The notes beneath the pieces were generated by a model that saw nothing but the letters and a program-made list of their open reading frames with translations, was not told the DNA's origin and searched no databases. Source: Rhizobacter terrae (lineage in GTDB: Bacteria; Pseudomonadota; Gammaproteobacteria; Burkholderiales; Burkholderiaceae_C). From it: a stretch of DNA of 64,000 bases. Location: the NCBI RefSeq assembly GCF_003852895.1, contig NZ_QUSW01000005.1, positions 62,001-126,000 on the forward strand. The letters run 5' to 3'. Position numbers and translations under genes: made by a program. Shown here in pieces: positions 1 through 9,227 of the stretch (position 1 is the stretch's first letter; the number at the start of each line of letters is the position of its first letter).

Positions 1-1
1 G

Positions 2-502
2 AGTTCGCCGGCCTTCGCGCCGCTGGCCGAGGTGGCCAGCCTGACGCACGACCGGCTGGACGGCAGCGGGTACTTCCGCCGGCCGCCGGCGTCGGGGCTG
101 CCCGTGGCGGCACGCATCCTTGCCGCGGCGGACCACTACCACGCGCTGATCGAGGTTCGTCCACATCGGCCGGCGTTCACGCGCGCCGATGCGGCCCGCG
201 ACCTGTTGGCCGAGGCGGGCGCCGGACGACTGGACCCGCGTGCCTGCGAAGCGGTGCTGGACGCGGCGGGCCATGCGGCTGCGCCCAAGCCTCGCGGCTC
301 CTCGCTCACCGAGCGCGAGATCGAGGTGCTGCGCACGCTCGCCCGCGGCCATTCGATGAAGGCCATCGCCCGCGAGCTGGGCATCGCGCCGAAGACGGTG
401 GACCACCACCTCCAGCGCATCTACTCGAAGGTGGGGGTGAGCACGCGGGCCGGGGCCACGCTGTATGCGATGGAGCAGGGCTTCACGTCGGCCCTGCATT
501 GA
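2..502 (+). CDS. HD-GYP domain protein with C-terminal LuxR-type HTH (5'-truncated by window edge)
   Basis: Only the C-terminal part is in the window; the reading frame is open to base 2, so the true start lies upstream. The visible protein begins in the second half of an HD-GYP phosphohydrolase domain: THDRLDGSGY corresponds to the HD-GYP signature, followed by the usual ARILAAADHYHAL helix and a DPRACEAVL end. After a short linker comes a LuxR-type helix-turn-helix (LTEREIEVLRTLARGHSMK, then IARELGIAPKTVDHHLQRIY). HD-GYP domains normally hydrolyse cyclic di-GMP or related nucleotides; the LuxR HTH binds DNA. The combination suggests a transcription factor controlled by, or acting on, a cyclic dinucleotide, but enzymatic activity cannot be judged because the metal-binding N-terminal half is missing. 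It stops about 80 bp before the amidase gene. Confidence 0.75.
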   Translation, partial: SSPAFAPLAEVASLTHDRLDGSGYFRRPPASGLPVAARILAAADHYHALIEVRPHRPAFTRADAARDLLAEAGAGRLDPRACEAVLDAAGHAAAPKPRGSSLTEREIEVLRTLARGHSMKAIARELGIAPKTVDHHLQRIYSKVGVSTRAGATLYAMEQGFTSALH

Positions 503-583
503 TCCGGCCATCGGGAATCTTCCCGACGCCGCGCCGCGCGCCCCTGTCTACGCTGTCTCCCCATGCACACGACGGAGACCACC

Positions 584-2095
584 ATGATCGCCAACGACCT
601 CATGAGCCTGGGCGCCACCGACATCGCCGCGCTGATCGCCCGCGGCGAGCTGTCGGCCAAGGAGGTGACGGATGCCAAGATCGGCGTGATCCAGCAGCGC
701 AACCCGCAGCTCAATGCGCTGGTGGCCGAGCGTTTCGATGCGGCACGCCGCGAGGCGATGCACATCGATGCCCGGCGTGCGAAAGGCGAGACGCTGCCGC
801 CGCTGGCCGGCGTGCCGACGACCATCAAGGACGTGATCGACGTTGAAGGGCTGCCTTCCACCGGCGGCCTGCCCACGCGCCGCGACCACCGCGCCGCGCA
901 CGACGAGCATGCGGTGGCGCAGCTGAAACAGGCCGGCGCCGTGGTGCTGGGCAAGTCCAATGTGGCGCAGGTCCTGATCTTCGTGGAGACGGACAACCCG
1001 CTGCATGGGCGCTGCAACCATCCGTCGGACGCGGCGCGTTCGCCCGGCGGCTCCAGCGGTGGCGAGGCCGCGCTGCTGGCGGCAGGCTGTTCGGCGCTGG
1101 GGCTGGGCACCGACATCGGCGGCAGCGTGCGCGTGCCGGCGGCGTTCTGCGGCATCGCGAGCATCAAGCCCACGGCGGGGCGGCTGCCGGACACAGGCCG
1201 CCTGTCCGTGCCCATCGGCCAGCTGGGCGTGCAAAGCCAGCTCGGGCCCATGGCGCGGCGTGTGGCCGACGTGGAACTCGCGCTGCGGGTGCTGAACCCG
1301 GGGCATCTCGTGCTGCCCCTGTCCGACACCGTGGACGTGAGCCGCCTGCGCGTGGGCGTCTACGAGCGCGATGGCATCTTCGCGCCCAGCCCGGGTGTGC
1401 GGCGCGCCGTGCGCGAAGCGGCCGCGGCGCTCAAGGCGGCCGGCGCCACCATCGTGGACTTCACCGTGCCCGACCCGCGCGAAGCGCAGGCCATCTTCTT
1501 CGGATCACTCACCGGCGACGGTGCGGCCGGCATGAAGCGCCTGCTGCGCGGCAGCCGGAAAGACCCTCGGGTCTTCCAGCTCGTGGCGAGCCTCGGCCTG
1601 CCCGGGCCGCTGCGCCGGATGGTGGGCGGCCTCGTCGGCGCACACGGACAAAAGCACCTGTCAGCCCTGCTGGCCGTCGCCGGCAACCGCTCGGTCGACG
1701 CGATGTGGCAGCTCGCTGAACGCCAGATCGACTACCGCCAGCGCTTCCTCCAGGCCATGGACACGAGCGATGCCGGCCCGCTGGACCTGCTGATCGGCCC
1801 GCCGGTGGCCACGCCCGCCTTCTCGCATGGTGCAACCAAGGACCTGGGGCTGCCGGGGATCTACACCTCGCTCTACAACGTGCTGGGCCATCCGGCCGGC
1901 GTGGTGCCGGTGACTCAGGTGAAGCCCGGCGAAGAGAGCGACCGGGCGGCATCCAGCGACATGGCGGAGAAGGCCGCCGCGAAGGTGGAGGCCGGCAGTG
2001 CGGGCCTGCCGCTGGGCGTGCACGTGGCCGGGCGGCCCTGGGCCGAGCACCAGGTGCTGGCGGCGATGCGGGTGATCGAGGCCGCGCGCCGCTGA
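584..2095 (+). CDS. Amidase signature family hydrolase
   Basis: A full-length amidase signature (AS) enzyme of about 503 residues. The catalytic Ser-cisSer-Lys triad is visible: Lys in TIKDVIDVEG, the Gly/Ser-rich PGGSSGGEAALLAAG loop, and the nucleophile region GTDIGGSVRVPAAF. These enzymes hydrolyse amide bonds of small molecules (acetamide, aryl- and fatty-acid amides, or peptide amides); the sequence does not show which. The C-terminal HPAGVVPVT strand is typical of the fatty-acid-amide-hydrolase-like branch. There is no signal peptide, so a cytoplasmic location is expected. ATG at 584 is chosen over an in-frame ATG at 563 because GGAG lies at 574-577, six bases upstream of it. It is probably monocistronic; the next gene starts 75 bp on and is a housekeeping gene. 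It is not GatA: there is no gatB or gatC nearby. Confidence 0.85.
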   Translation: MIANDLMSLGATDIAALIARGELSAKEVTDAKIGVIQQRNPQLNALVAERFDAARREAMHIDARRAKGETLPPLAGVPTTIKDVIDVEGLPSTGGLPTRRDHRAAHDEHAVAQLKQAGAVVLGKSNVAQVLIFVETDNPLHGRCNHPSDAARSPGGSSGGEAALLAAGCSALGLGTDIGGSVRVPAAFCGIASIKPTAGRLPDTGRLSVPIGQLGVQSQLGPMARRVADVELALRVLNPGHLVLPLSDTVDVSRLRVGVYERDGIFAPSPGVRRAVREAAAALKAAGATIVDFTVPDPREAQAIFFGSLTGDGAAGMKRLLRGSRKDPRVFQLVASLGLPGPLRRMVGGLVGAHGQKHLSALLAVAGNRSVDAMWQLAERQIDYRQRFLQAMDTSDAGPLDLLIGPPVATPAFSHGATKDLGLPGIYTSLYNVLGHPAGVVPVTQVKPGEESDRAASSDMAEKAAAKVEAGSAGLPLGVHVAGRPWAEHQVLAAMRVIEAARR

Positions 2096-2170
2096 GGGCA
2101 TCGGCCGGCGCACCGGGGCTTGTCACCCCGGCCCAGTAAACTTGCGGGTTTCCGTGCTCCCTGACCCGCC

Positions 2171-3088
2171 ATGCTGACCTTCCAGCAAATCATCCTGCGC
2201 CTGCAAGACTATTGGGACCAGCAAGGCTGCGCCCTGCTGCAACCCTACGACATGGAAGTCGGCGCTGGCACCAGCCACACGGCGACCTTCCTGCGCGCCA
2301 TCGGCCCGGAGCCCTGGAAGGCCGCCTACGTGCAGCCCAGCCGCCGCCCCAAGGACGGCCGCTACGGCCAGAACCCGAACCGCCTGCAGCACTACTACCA
2401 GTACCAGGTGGTGCTCAAGCCCGCGCCGGCCAACATCCTCGAGCTCTACCTCGGGTCGCTGCAGGCCCTGGGCTTCGACCTCAAGGCCAATGACATCCGC
2501 TTCGTCGAGGACGACTGGGAGAACCCCACGCTCGGCTGCTGGGGCCTGGGCTGGGAGGTGTGGTTGAACGGTATGGAGGTGACGCAGTTCACCTACTTCC
2601 AGCAAGTGGGCGGCATCGACTGCAAGCCCATCACCGGCGAGATCACCTATGGCCTGGAGCGGCTGGCCATGTACCTGCAGGGCGTGGACAGCGTCTACAA
2701 CCTCAAGTGGACCGACACGCTCAGCTACGGCGACGTCTACCACCAGAACGAGGTGGAGCAGAGCACCTACAACTTCGAGCACTCCGACGTGGAGTTCCTG
2801 CTGCAGGCCTTCGGCGCGCACGAGAAGCAATCCAAGCACCTGATGGAGAGCAAGCTCGCGCTGCCCGCCTACGAGCAACTGCTCAAGGCCGGCCACACCT
2901 TCAACCTGCTGGATGCGCGCGGCGCCATCAGCGTGACCGAACGCGCGGCCTACATCGGCCGCATCCGCAACCTCGCGCGCAGCGTCGCGCAAAGCTACCT
3001 GGAAAGCCGCGCCCGCCTGGGCTTCCCGATGGCGCCCAAGGCCTGGGCCGACGAAGTCGTCGCCCAGATCGAGAAGAAGGCGGAGTAA
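2171..3088 (+). CDS. glyQ: Glycyl-tRNA synthetase alpha subunit
   Basis: Alpha chain of the bacterial alpha2-beta2 glycyl-tRNA synthetase, which carries the class II catalytic core that activates glycine with ATP. The 305-residue length matches the family. Hallmark segments are seen at the N-terminus ([38 protein letters not shown]), the [20 protein letters not shown] segment, and the [18 protein letters not shown] active-site region. It is followed five bases later by glyS, the usual arrangement, so the two are co-transcribed and probably translationally linked to give balanced subunits. Cytoplasmic and essential in organisms with this type of enzyme. Confidence 0.98.
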   Translation: MLTFQQIILRLQDYWDQQGCALLQPYDMEVGAGTSHTATFLRAIGPEPWKAAYVQPSRRPKDGRYGQNPNRLQHYYQYQVVLKPAPANILELYLGSLQALGFDLKANDIRFVEDDWENPTLGCWGLGWEVWLNGMEVTQFTYFQQVGGIDCKPITGEITYGLERLAMYLQGVDSVYNLKWTDTLSYGDVYHQNEVEQSTYNFEHSDVEFLLQAFGAHEKQSKHLMESKLALPAYEQLLKAGHTFNLLDARGAISVTERAAYIGRIRNLARSVAQSYLESRARLGFPMAPKAWADEVVAQIEKKAE

Positions 3089-3093
3089 GCACC

Positions 3094-5196
3094 ATGACGT
3101 CCAAGAATCTGCTCGTCGAGCTGTTCGTTGAAGAGCTGCCGCCCAAGGCATTGAAGAAGCTGGGCGAGGCATTTGCATCCACGCTGGCCGACAGCCTGAA
3201 GGCGCAGGGCCTGGCGGGGGCGTCGGCTGCGGTCACGTCCTTCGCATCACCGCGCCGGCTGGCCGTGCATGTGGCGGACGTCGCGTCCGCCGCGGCCGAC
3301 AAGGCCGTTTCGCAGAAGCTCATGCCTGTGAGCGTTGGCCTCACTGCCGACGGCCAGGCCACCCCCGCGCTGCTGAAGAAGCTGGCCGCGGTCGGTGCCG
3401 ATGCGAGCGCCGTCTCCTCGCTCAAGCGCCAGATGGACGGCAAGGCCGAGGCGCTGTTCTTCGACAGCATGGTCAAGGGTGCGACCCTGGCCGAAGGCCT
3501 GCAGAAGGCGGTGGATGAAGCCATCGCCAAGCTGCCCATCCCCAAGGTCATGAAGTACCAGCTGGCCGATGGCTGGACCAGCGTCGACTTCGTGCGGCCC
3601 GCCCATGGCCTGGTCGCCTTGCATGGCGCCGACGTGGTGAACGTCAGCACACTGGGCCTGAAGTCCGGCCGCAGCACGCAAGGCCACCGCTTCGAAGCCG
3701 CCAAGCCGGTGGTGGAGCTGCGCGATGCCGACCACTACGCCTCGCAGTTGCTCGATGAAGGCAGCGTGATCGCGAGCTTCGCCGACCGCCGCGCCGACAT
3801 CGTGCGCCAGCTCGACGCGGCTGCGGCCAAGCAAGGCCTCAAGCCCATCGACGACGAAGCCCTGCTCGACGAAGTGACGGCGCTGGTGGAGCGGCCCAAC
3901 GTGCTGCTGTGCCAGTTCGAGAAGGAATTCCTCGACGTGCCGCAGGAGTGCCTCATCCTCACGATGAAGGCCAACCAGAAGTACTTTCCGCTGCTAAACG
4001 CCAAGGGCAAGTTGACCCACCAGTTCCTGGTGGTGAGCAACATCCGCCCGGCCGATGCGAGCCGCGTGATCGAAGGCAACGAGCGCGTGGTGCGCCCGCG
4101 CCTGTCGGACGCGAAGTTCTTCTTCGACCAGGACCGCAAGAAGACGCTGGAGTCGCGCGTGGGCGGGCTGGCGAAGGTGGTCTATCACAACAAGCTGGGC
4201 TCGCAGGGCGAGCGTGTGGAGCGGGTGCGTGCCATTGCCCGCGGCATCGGCCAGCAGCTGGGCGGCGAGGCGTTGGCAGCCCAGGCCGACCAGGCCGCGC
4301 GCCTGGCCAAGGCCGACCTGCTGACCGACATGGTGGGCGAGTTCCCCGAGCTGCAAGGCATCATGGGCGCGTACTACGCCAAGCATGATGGCCTGAGCGA
4401 CGACATCGCCTTTGCGCTGGAAGACCACTACAAGCCGCGCTTCGCGGGCGATGAGCTGCCGCGCAACGCCGTGGGCATTGCGGTGGCGCTGGCCGACAAG
4501 CTGGAGACGCTGGCGGGCCTGTTCGGTATCGGCCAGATTCCCACCGGCGACAAGGACCCGTTCGCATTGCGCCGCCATGCATTGGGCTTGATCCGCATGC
4601 TCATCGAACGCGAGCTGAACCTGCCGCTGGCGGAGCTGGTGTCGCAAGCTTTCAAGGCCTTCCCGGCGACGCACGGCCAGGCCCAGGCCGAGCTGGCCTT
4701 CTTCCTGCGCGAACGCCTCGTGGGCTACCTGCGCGAAGCGGGCTACAGCGCACAGGAAGTCGAGGCCGTGGTCGAAGCCAGGCCCGCGCTGTGGGCGGAG
4801 TTTCCCAAGCGCCTCGCCGCCGTGCGTGCCTTCAAGGCCCTGCCCGAATCCGAGTCGCTGGCCGCGGCCAACAAGCGCGTGGGCAACATCCTCAAGAAGA
4901 GCGACGCGCCCGTGTCGGACACCGTCAGCGCCGCCTTGTTGAAGGAGCCCGCCGAACAGGCGCTGCATGAGGCGCTGCAGGCCGTGGCGCCCAAGGCCGA
5001 GGCCGCCTTCGCCCGCGGCGACTACACCGGCTCGCTGCAGGCCCTGGCCGCGCTCAAGGCGCCGGTCGATGCCTTCTTCGACAAGGTGATGGTCAACGCC
5101 GAAGACCCGGCCCTGCGTGCCAACCGCCTGGGGCTGCTCGCGCAGCTGCATGCGGCGATGAACAAGGTGGCCGACCTGTCCAGGCTGGCCAGCTGA
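3094..5196 (+). CDS. glyS: Glycyl-tRNA synthetase beta subunit
   Basis: Beta chain of the tetrameric glycyl-tRNA synthetase, which binds tRNA-Gly. About 700 residues, the usual size. The start is ATG at 3094, five bases after the glyQ stop; it gives the conserved N-terminus LLVELFVEELPPKALKKLG. The frame stays open further upstream inside glyQ, but that part is antisense-like and not homologous. The internal HD-like segment (ADLLTDMVGEFPELQGIMG) and the C-terminal anticodon-binding region ending FFDKVMVNAEDPALRANRL are intact. gmhB starts four bases after the stop, so glyQ-glyS-gmhB-plsC-ygjP look like one transcription unit. Confidence 0.97.
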   Translation: MTSKNLLVELFVEELPPKALKKLGEAFASTLADSLKAQGLAGASAAVTSFASPRRLAVHVADVASAAADKAVSQKLMPVSVGLTADGQATPALLKKLAAVGADASAVSSLKRQMDGKAEALFFDSMVKGATLAEGLQKAVDEAIAKLPIPKVMKYQLADGWTSVDFVRPAHGLVALHGADVVNVSTLGLKSGRSTQGHRFEAAKPVVELRDADHYASQLLDEGSVIASFADRRADIVRQLDAAAAKQGLKPIDDEALLDEVTALVERPNVLLCQFEKEFLDVPQECLILTMKANQKYFPLLNAKGKLTHQFLVVSNIRPADASRVIEGNERVVRPRLSDAKFFFDQDRKKTLESRVGGLAKVVYHNKLGSQGERVERVRAIARGIGQQLGGEALAAQADQAARLAKADLLTDMVGEFPELQGIMGAYYAKHDGLSDDIAFALEDHYKPRFAGDELPRNAVGIAVALADKLETLAGLFGIGQIPTGDKDPFALRRHALGLIRMLIERELNLPLAELVSQAFKAFPATHGQAQAELAFFLRERLVGYLREAGYSAQEVEAVVEARPALWAEFPKRLAAVRAFKALPESESLAAANKRVGNILKKSDAPVSDTVSAALLKEPAEQALHEALQAVAPKAEAAFARGDYTGSLQALAALKAPVDAFFDKVMVNAEDPALRANRLGLLAQLHAAMNKVADLSRLAS

Positions 5197-5200
5197 CCCC

Positions 5201-5809
5201 ATGAAACTCATCATCCTCGACCGCGACGGCACGATCAACGAAGACCGCGACGACTTCGTGAAGTCGCCCGAGGAATGGGTGCCGCTGCCCGGTGCGCTGG
5301 AGGCCATTGCGCGGCTGAACCATGCGGGTTGGCACACGGTGCTGGCGACCAACCAGTCGGGCCTGGGCCGGGGCCTGTTCGACATGGCCTCGCTCAACGC
5401 CATGCACGTGCGCATGAATTCGCTGCTGACCAAGCAGGGCGGGCGCATCGACGCCGTGTTCTTCTGCCCGCACGTGCCTGAAGACCAGTGCGACTGCCGC
5501 AAGCCGCTGCCGGGGCTGATGCTGCAGATCGGCGAACGCTACGGCGTGGACCTGACCGTGGTGCCTTTCGTCGGCGATTCGCTGCGCGACCTGCAGGCGG
5601 GCGCCGCAGCCGGCTGCCCCACCCACTTCGTGCGCACCGGCAAGGCCGCCTCGCTCACCGATGCGCAGGTGACGGGCATCCTCGAGCAGGTGCCGGGCAC
5701 GCAGGTGCATGCCGACCTGAGTGCGTTTGCCGACGCCATCATCCAGCAGGAACGCGCGGCCCGCGGCCTCACCGGCGAATCCGATTCCGGCTTCGGCCGC
5801 CTGAACTGA
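5201..5809 (+). CDS. gmhB: D-glycero-beta-D-manno-heptose 1,7-bisphosphate 7-phosphatase
   Basis: HAD-superfamily phosphatase of 202 residues that removes the 7-phosphate in the ADP-heptose pathway feeding the lipopolysaccharide inner core. The HAD nucleophile motif DRDGTIN is at the N-terminus, motif II is in LATNQSGLGRG, and the GmhB-specific zinc-binding loop is seen as FCPHVPEDQCDCRKPLPG (Cys-X-His and Cys-X-Cys ligands). The GDSLRDLQAG segment is the HAD motif IV. It starts four bases after glyS, and the acyltransferase gene follows after 11 bp. The substrate assignment rests on the zinc loop and family similarity; paralogues acting on alpha-anomers exist. Confidence 0.93.
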   Translation: MKLIILDRDGTINEDRDDFVKSPEEWVPLPGALEAIARLNHAGWHTVLATNQSGLGRGLFDMASLNAMHVRMNSLLTKQGGRIDAVFFCPHVPEDQCDCRKPLPGLMLQIGERYGVDLTVVPFVGDSLRDLQAGAAAGCPTHFVRTGKAASLTDAQVTGILEQVPGTQVHADLSAFADAIIQQERAARGLTGESDSGFGRLN

Positions 5810-5820
5810 ATCCTTCCGAC

Positions 5821-6576
5821 ATGCAAAAGATCTTCTGGTCGATCCGATCGGCCCTGTTCGTGCTGTGGATGGCCGTCACGGTGATTCCGTGGGCCATCAT
5901 CTCGCTGGTCGCCTCCATCTTCATGCGCGGCACGCCGCTGTACTGGCTGACGACCTACTGGCTGCGTTTCGCCATCTACGGCGCGCGATTCATCTGCGGC
6001 GTGCGCTGGCGCATCCAGGGCGCGGACAACCTGGCCATCGCCGACAAGGCCGGCCCGATGATCGTGCTGCCCAAGCACCAGTCGACCTGGGAGACCTTCG
6101 CCTTCCCGCAGCTCATGCCGCATCCGCTGGCCTACGTGTTCAAGCGCGAACTCCTGATGATTCCCTTCTTCGGCTGGGCCATGGGCCGGCTGGACATGGT
6201 CCACATCGACCGCAGCAAGCGCACCGAGGCCTGGAGCAAGGTGGCCGAGCAGGGCCGGAAATTCATGGCGCAGGGCAACTGGGTCATCATGTTTCCCGAG
6301 GGCACGCGCACGCCGCGCGGCTCGCAGGGCCAGTACAAGACCGGCGGCACGCGGCTGGCACAGGCCACCGGCGCGTCGGTGCTGCCCATCGCGGTGTCCT
6401 CGGCCAAGTGCTGGCCGCGCAAGTCGTTCATGCTCCGGCCTGGGCTGATCGACATCTCCATCGGCAAGCCGATTCCCTCCACCGGCCGCGACCCGGACGA
6501 GCTGATGCGTGAAGTCGAGACCTGGATCGAAGGCGAAATGCGCCGCATCGACGCCGAGGCCTACGCGAAGGCCTGA
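5821..6576 (+). CDS. plsC: 1-acyl-sn-glycerol-3-phosphate acyltransferase (PlsC family)
   Basis: A 251-residue membrane-associated lysophospholipid acyltransferase that would make phosphatidic acid from lysophosphatidic acid. An N-terminal hydrophobic segment (about residues 8-40) anchors it in the inner membrane. Motif I reads KHQSTWETF: His is present and Glu replaces the usual Asp of HX4D. Motif III FPEGTR is intact, and the later GASVLPIAVSS fits the family. ATG at 5821 was chosen because translation upstream of it runs through the end of gmhB in another frame. It sits in the glyQ-ygjP run, the usual betaproteobacterial neighbourhood. The gene symbol is by family; more than one plsC paralogue may exist in the genome. 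Confidence 0.87.
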   Translation: MQKIFWSIRSALFVLWMAVTVIPWAIISLVASIFMRGTPLYWLTTYWLRFAIYGARFICGVRWRIQGADNLAIADKAGPMIVLPKHQSTWETFAFPQLMPHPLAYVFKRELLMIPFFGWAMGRLDMVHIDRSKRTEAWSKVAEQGRKFMAQGNWVIMFPEGTRTPRGSQGQYKTGGTRLAQATGASVLPIAVSSAKCWPRKSFMLRPGLIDISIGKPIPSTGRDPDELMREVETWIEGEMRRIDAEAYAKA

Positions 6577-6600
6577 GGTTTCATAGGACAATCCGGGCCC

Positions 6601-7572
6601 ATGGCGAGAAAGCCCACGGCCCCCGATCCCACGCAGTTTTCGCTGTTCGACGAACAGCCGCCGGCAACCGAGCCGGTCGCTCCGGTCTTTCCTGGCGTGG
6701 CGGCCTTTGGTGGGTTGCCTGGGCTGCCGGGCGTGGTCGAGCCGGCACCGCTTCCTGCACACGAACCGGTGCCGTCGGCACCTGCGGTGCCCATCGCCAG
6801 CGTGCTGAGCCCCGAGATCTTCCGCCACCCGCAGCACAACCGCGAGATCCGGCTGGACGACCACCTCGTGGCCTACCTGCTCAAGCGCGTGCGCCGCAAG
6901 ACCATCGGCTTCATCGTCGGGCCCGAGGGCCTGAGCGTGAACGCACCCAAGTGGGTGACCGTGGGCGACATCGAGGCGGGCATCCGCGAAAAGGGCAAGT
7001 GGATCCTGCGCAAGCTGCAGGAGCAGGGCGAGCGCCAGCGCAAGCAGCAGGAAGCGCGCATCGAGTGGAAGGACGGCACGAGCATTCCCTTCCTCGGCGA
7101 GACGGTGATCGTGGTGATCGATCCGCGAGCCACCGGCGCCATCCTCCACACCGATGCCGAAACCTTGCCTGGCGTGCCGCGATTGACGCTGCACGTGGGC
7201 CTGTCGCAATCGGCCTCGGCCGAGCAGATCCGCGATGCCGTCCAGTCCTGGCTGCAGCGCCAGGCCAAGCGCATCTTCGAGGAGCGCTGCCGGCACTTCG
7301 CGCAGCAGCTCAACGTGCGCTACACCCGGCTGTCGCTGTCATCGGCGCAGACGCGCTGGGGCAGCGCCAGCGCCGACGGATCCATCCGGCTGAACTGGCG
7401 GCTCATCCACTTCACGATGTCCGCCATCGACTACGTGGTCGCCCACGAGCTGGCGCACCTGCGCCACATGGACCACAGCCCGCGCTTCTGGGACGTGGTG
7501 CGCTCGGTCATCCCCGACTACGAGCAGGTGCGCGGCAGCCTCAAGGAAGACGTGGTGCCGGTGTTCGACTGA
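6601..7572 (+). CDS. YgjP-like (SprT/DUF45) zinc metallopeptidase
   Basis: A 323-residue protein of the YgjP/DUF45 metallopeptidase family. The zinc motif HELAHLRHMDHSPRFW (HExxH plus a downstream His) is close to the C-terminus (about residues 281-296), preceded by the family-typical QTRWGSASADGSIRLNWRL block. The first 70 residues are Pro-rich and low in complexity and are probably an unstructured extension. There is no signal peptide, so it is expected to be cytoplasmic. The cellular substrate of YgjP-like proteins is not well established. It ends the housekeeping run; the convergent GH8 gene begins 23 bp downstream. Confidence 0.85.
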   Translation: MARKPTAPDPTQFSLFDEQPPATEPVAPVFPGVAAFGGLPGLPGVVEPAPLPAHEPVPSAPAVPIASVLSPEIFRHPQHNREIRLDDHLVAYLLKRVRRKTIGFIVGPEGLSVNAPKWVTVGDIEAGIREKGKWILRKLQEQGERQRKQQEARIEWKDGTSIPFLGETVIVVIDPRATGAILHTDAETLPGVPRLTLHVGLSQSASAEQIRDAVQSWLQRQAKRIFEERCRHFAQQLNVRYTRLSLSSAQTRWGSASADGSIRLNWRLIHFTMSAIDYVVAHELAHLRHMDHSPRFWDVVRSVIPDYEQVRGSLKEDVVPVFD

Positions 7573-7584
7573 ACATCCGGCACC

Positions 7585-7597
7585 AGCCCCCGGGGCT
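7585..7597. terminator. Possible bidirectional terminator stem
   Basis: AGCCCC and GGGGCT form a six-base-pair perfect inverted repeat separated by one base, between the convergent ygjP-like gene and the GH8 gene. The loop is too short for the full stem to close and no T-run follows, so this is only a weak terminator candidate. Confidence 0.25.
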
Positions 7598-9227
7598 ATT
7601 CGGGGAACCAGACCAGGTTGGCAATCGTCAGCAGTGAGAACAGCGTCAGGGTGTCCTTGAAGTAGCCGTCGTTCGTGGCCGGCGTGGGTCCGGTATGGCG
7701 CACTCTCATGTACTTCCACGCTTCGTTGAGCGCAGCCTGTGCCTTGGCCTGCATGTCCTGGCTGTCGCCGCTGCCCGAGTTGATGGTGCCCAGCGTGGTG
7801 GCCAGCATCGCAGCGAAGTGCGGGCCATGGCCAAAGGTCTTGGTCACGGTCTTGTTCAGCGCCGTGTCGAAGTACGTGAAGCTGTTGATGCGGGTGCCAT
7901 TGAGGTCGTAGGTGGAGCCGATGCGCGTCCAGTCGTACGTGCCGCCGCTGGCGGTGGCGCCGATGGCGAACTTGGCGATGTCCCGTGCCCACAGCCTGCT
8001 GTCTCCATGGCCGGAAGCCATGATGTCCCAGGTCACGCGCCAGGGAACGCGGCATGCGTTCTCGGAAAACTGGCCGGAAGGAAACGGTTCGTCAATCATG
8101 CCGTTAGGAGAGCGCACCACGTCCGTGGTGCTGTAGGTCGTGGAACTGCTCGAACCCGTCACCTTGGGGCTCACGAAGTCCGGGACCAGCCCCTTTGTCC
8201 AGCTTGGGTCGGCCATGGGGGTGCCGTACACCCCACCCGAGTAGTTGCCATCGAAGTATTTCGAGTGCATGCGGCGAATCTCGGTGCGGACCGCACTGCT
8301 CACGTTTGCGTAAGTCCACTGCGCACCGTTGGACGCCGCTGGAAGGGTGGGCACCGGACCGGAGAACTTGGTTTGAAAGACCTGCCAGTGGCCCATCATC
8401 CAGTCGCTGGGGCGCGTGGTGGAAAGGAGAAACTTGGGGAACACGTCGGTGCTGTCGGCGTCGCCATTGACGTGCATTCCCCCCGCCCAGTCCTCTTCAT
8501 GCAAGTCGGGGTAGCCATGGACCCAGTCGCCCATGTTCATGCGAAACAGGCCGGCGCCCTCGCTGGAGCTCCACTGCAGGTTCCACTTGATGATGTCGTC
8601 GATCAGCGTCTTGGCCATCGCCTTGTAGTTGAACGTCGCCCCCGCACCGGTGGATCCCCACTGGGCGTCGGCCATCAGCAAGGCCAGCGCGATGTCCATG
8701 TCCCCATCGGTGGCGCTGTCGTCCACTGGGACGGGGTTTTTTGTCCAATCCGCTTCAGGGGGGAGGGCGGATGACATGAGACTGGTCGTGCAGCCCGCTT
8801 GGCCGCAGCCGCTGCTGCGAAAGCGCTGGTAGGTGCGCACCAGGCCGTCGAACCTCGGACGCTCCGAATGGGCGGAGTCCTGGCCTTCCATCAGGACGGT
8901 CAGCAGCATGCCGTAGCCAGTGTGTTCGGAGGCGCTGATGGGGTTGCCGGAAAAGCCCGGCGGTAGATCGTCGCCGGTGGGGCCGGTGACCGGCCCGAGG
9001 ACGTAGTAGTGGTCCTTGCCGCCGATGGTCACCTTCTTGAGGTAGTCGCTGACCCATTGCTGGTAGTAGGCGCGGATGTCCGCGGCGCGCTCGGCCGTGG
9101 TGTCGGCCGCGGCGTGATTGGGCCGGTTCAGCCCGTAATTGGTCTCGAACGGGAATGCACGGTTGGCGGCGGTCGCGGCATGCATGGCCGCAGCCAGTGC
9201 GATGGTGGTCCAGAAGGTCTTGCTCAT
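7596..9227 (-). CDS. Secreted glycoside hydrolase family 8 protein (copy 1)
   Basis: A 543-residue protein with a Sec signal peptide (MSKTFWTTIALAAAMHAATA, cut near residue 21). GH8 hallmarks are visible: SEHTGYGMLLTVLMEGQ carries the expected catalytic acid Glu, and ATDGDMDIALALLMADAQWG carries the conserved Asp of the (alpha/alpha)6 barrel. GH8 contains endoglucanases, lichenases, xylanases and chitosanases; the sequence alone does not decide the substrate. The start at 9227 is preceded by GGAG and gives a clean signal peptide; a longer frame upstream has none. A paralogue is divergent at 9576-11192. A stretch of about 35 bases near 7828-7862 (INSFTYFD...LNKTVTKTFGH region) is almost identical to the paralogue's DNA, suggesting a fairly recent duplication or gene conversion. 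Confidence 0.82.
   Translation of the reverse strand: MSKTFWTTIALAAAMHAATAANRAFPFETNYGLNRPNHAAADTTAERAADIRAYYQQWVSDYLKKVTIGGKDHYYVLGPVTGPTGDDLPPGFSGNPISASEHTGYGMLLTVLMEGQDSAHSERPRFDGLVRTYQRFRSSGCGQAGCTTSLMSSALPPEADWTKNPVPVDDSATDGDMDIALALLMADAQWGSTGAGATFNYKAMAKTLIDDIIKWNLQWSSSEGAGLFRMNMGDWVHGYPDLHEEDWAGGMHVNGDADSTDVFPKFLLSTTRPSDWMMGHWQVFQTKFSGPVPTLPAASNGAQWTYANVSSAVRTEIRRMHSKYFDGNYSGGVYGTPMADPSWTKGLVPDFVSPKVTGSSSSTTYSTTDVVRSPNGMIDEPFPSGQFSENACRVPWRVTWDIMASGHGDSRLWARDIAKFAIGATASGGTYDWTRIGSTYDLNGTRINSFTYFDTALNKTVTKTFGHGPHFAAMLATTLGTINSGSGDSQDMQAKAQAALNEAWKYMRVRHTGPTPATNDGYFKDTLTLFSLLTIANLVWFPE

Noticed and set aside
584-2095. GatA subunit of the tRNA amidotransferase
   Set aside because: It has the amidase signature, but no gatB or gatC neighbours, and the C-terminal half does not look like GatA.
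2560-3093. Upstream extension of glyS
   Set aside because: The frame is open but lies within glyQ in another frame; the conserved GlyS N-terminus begins at 3094.
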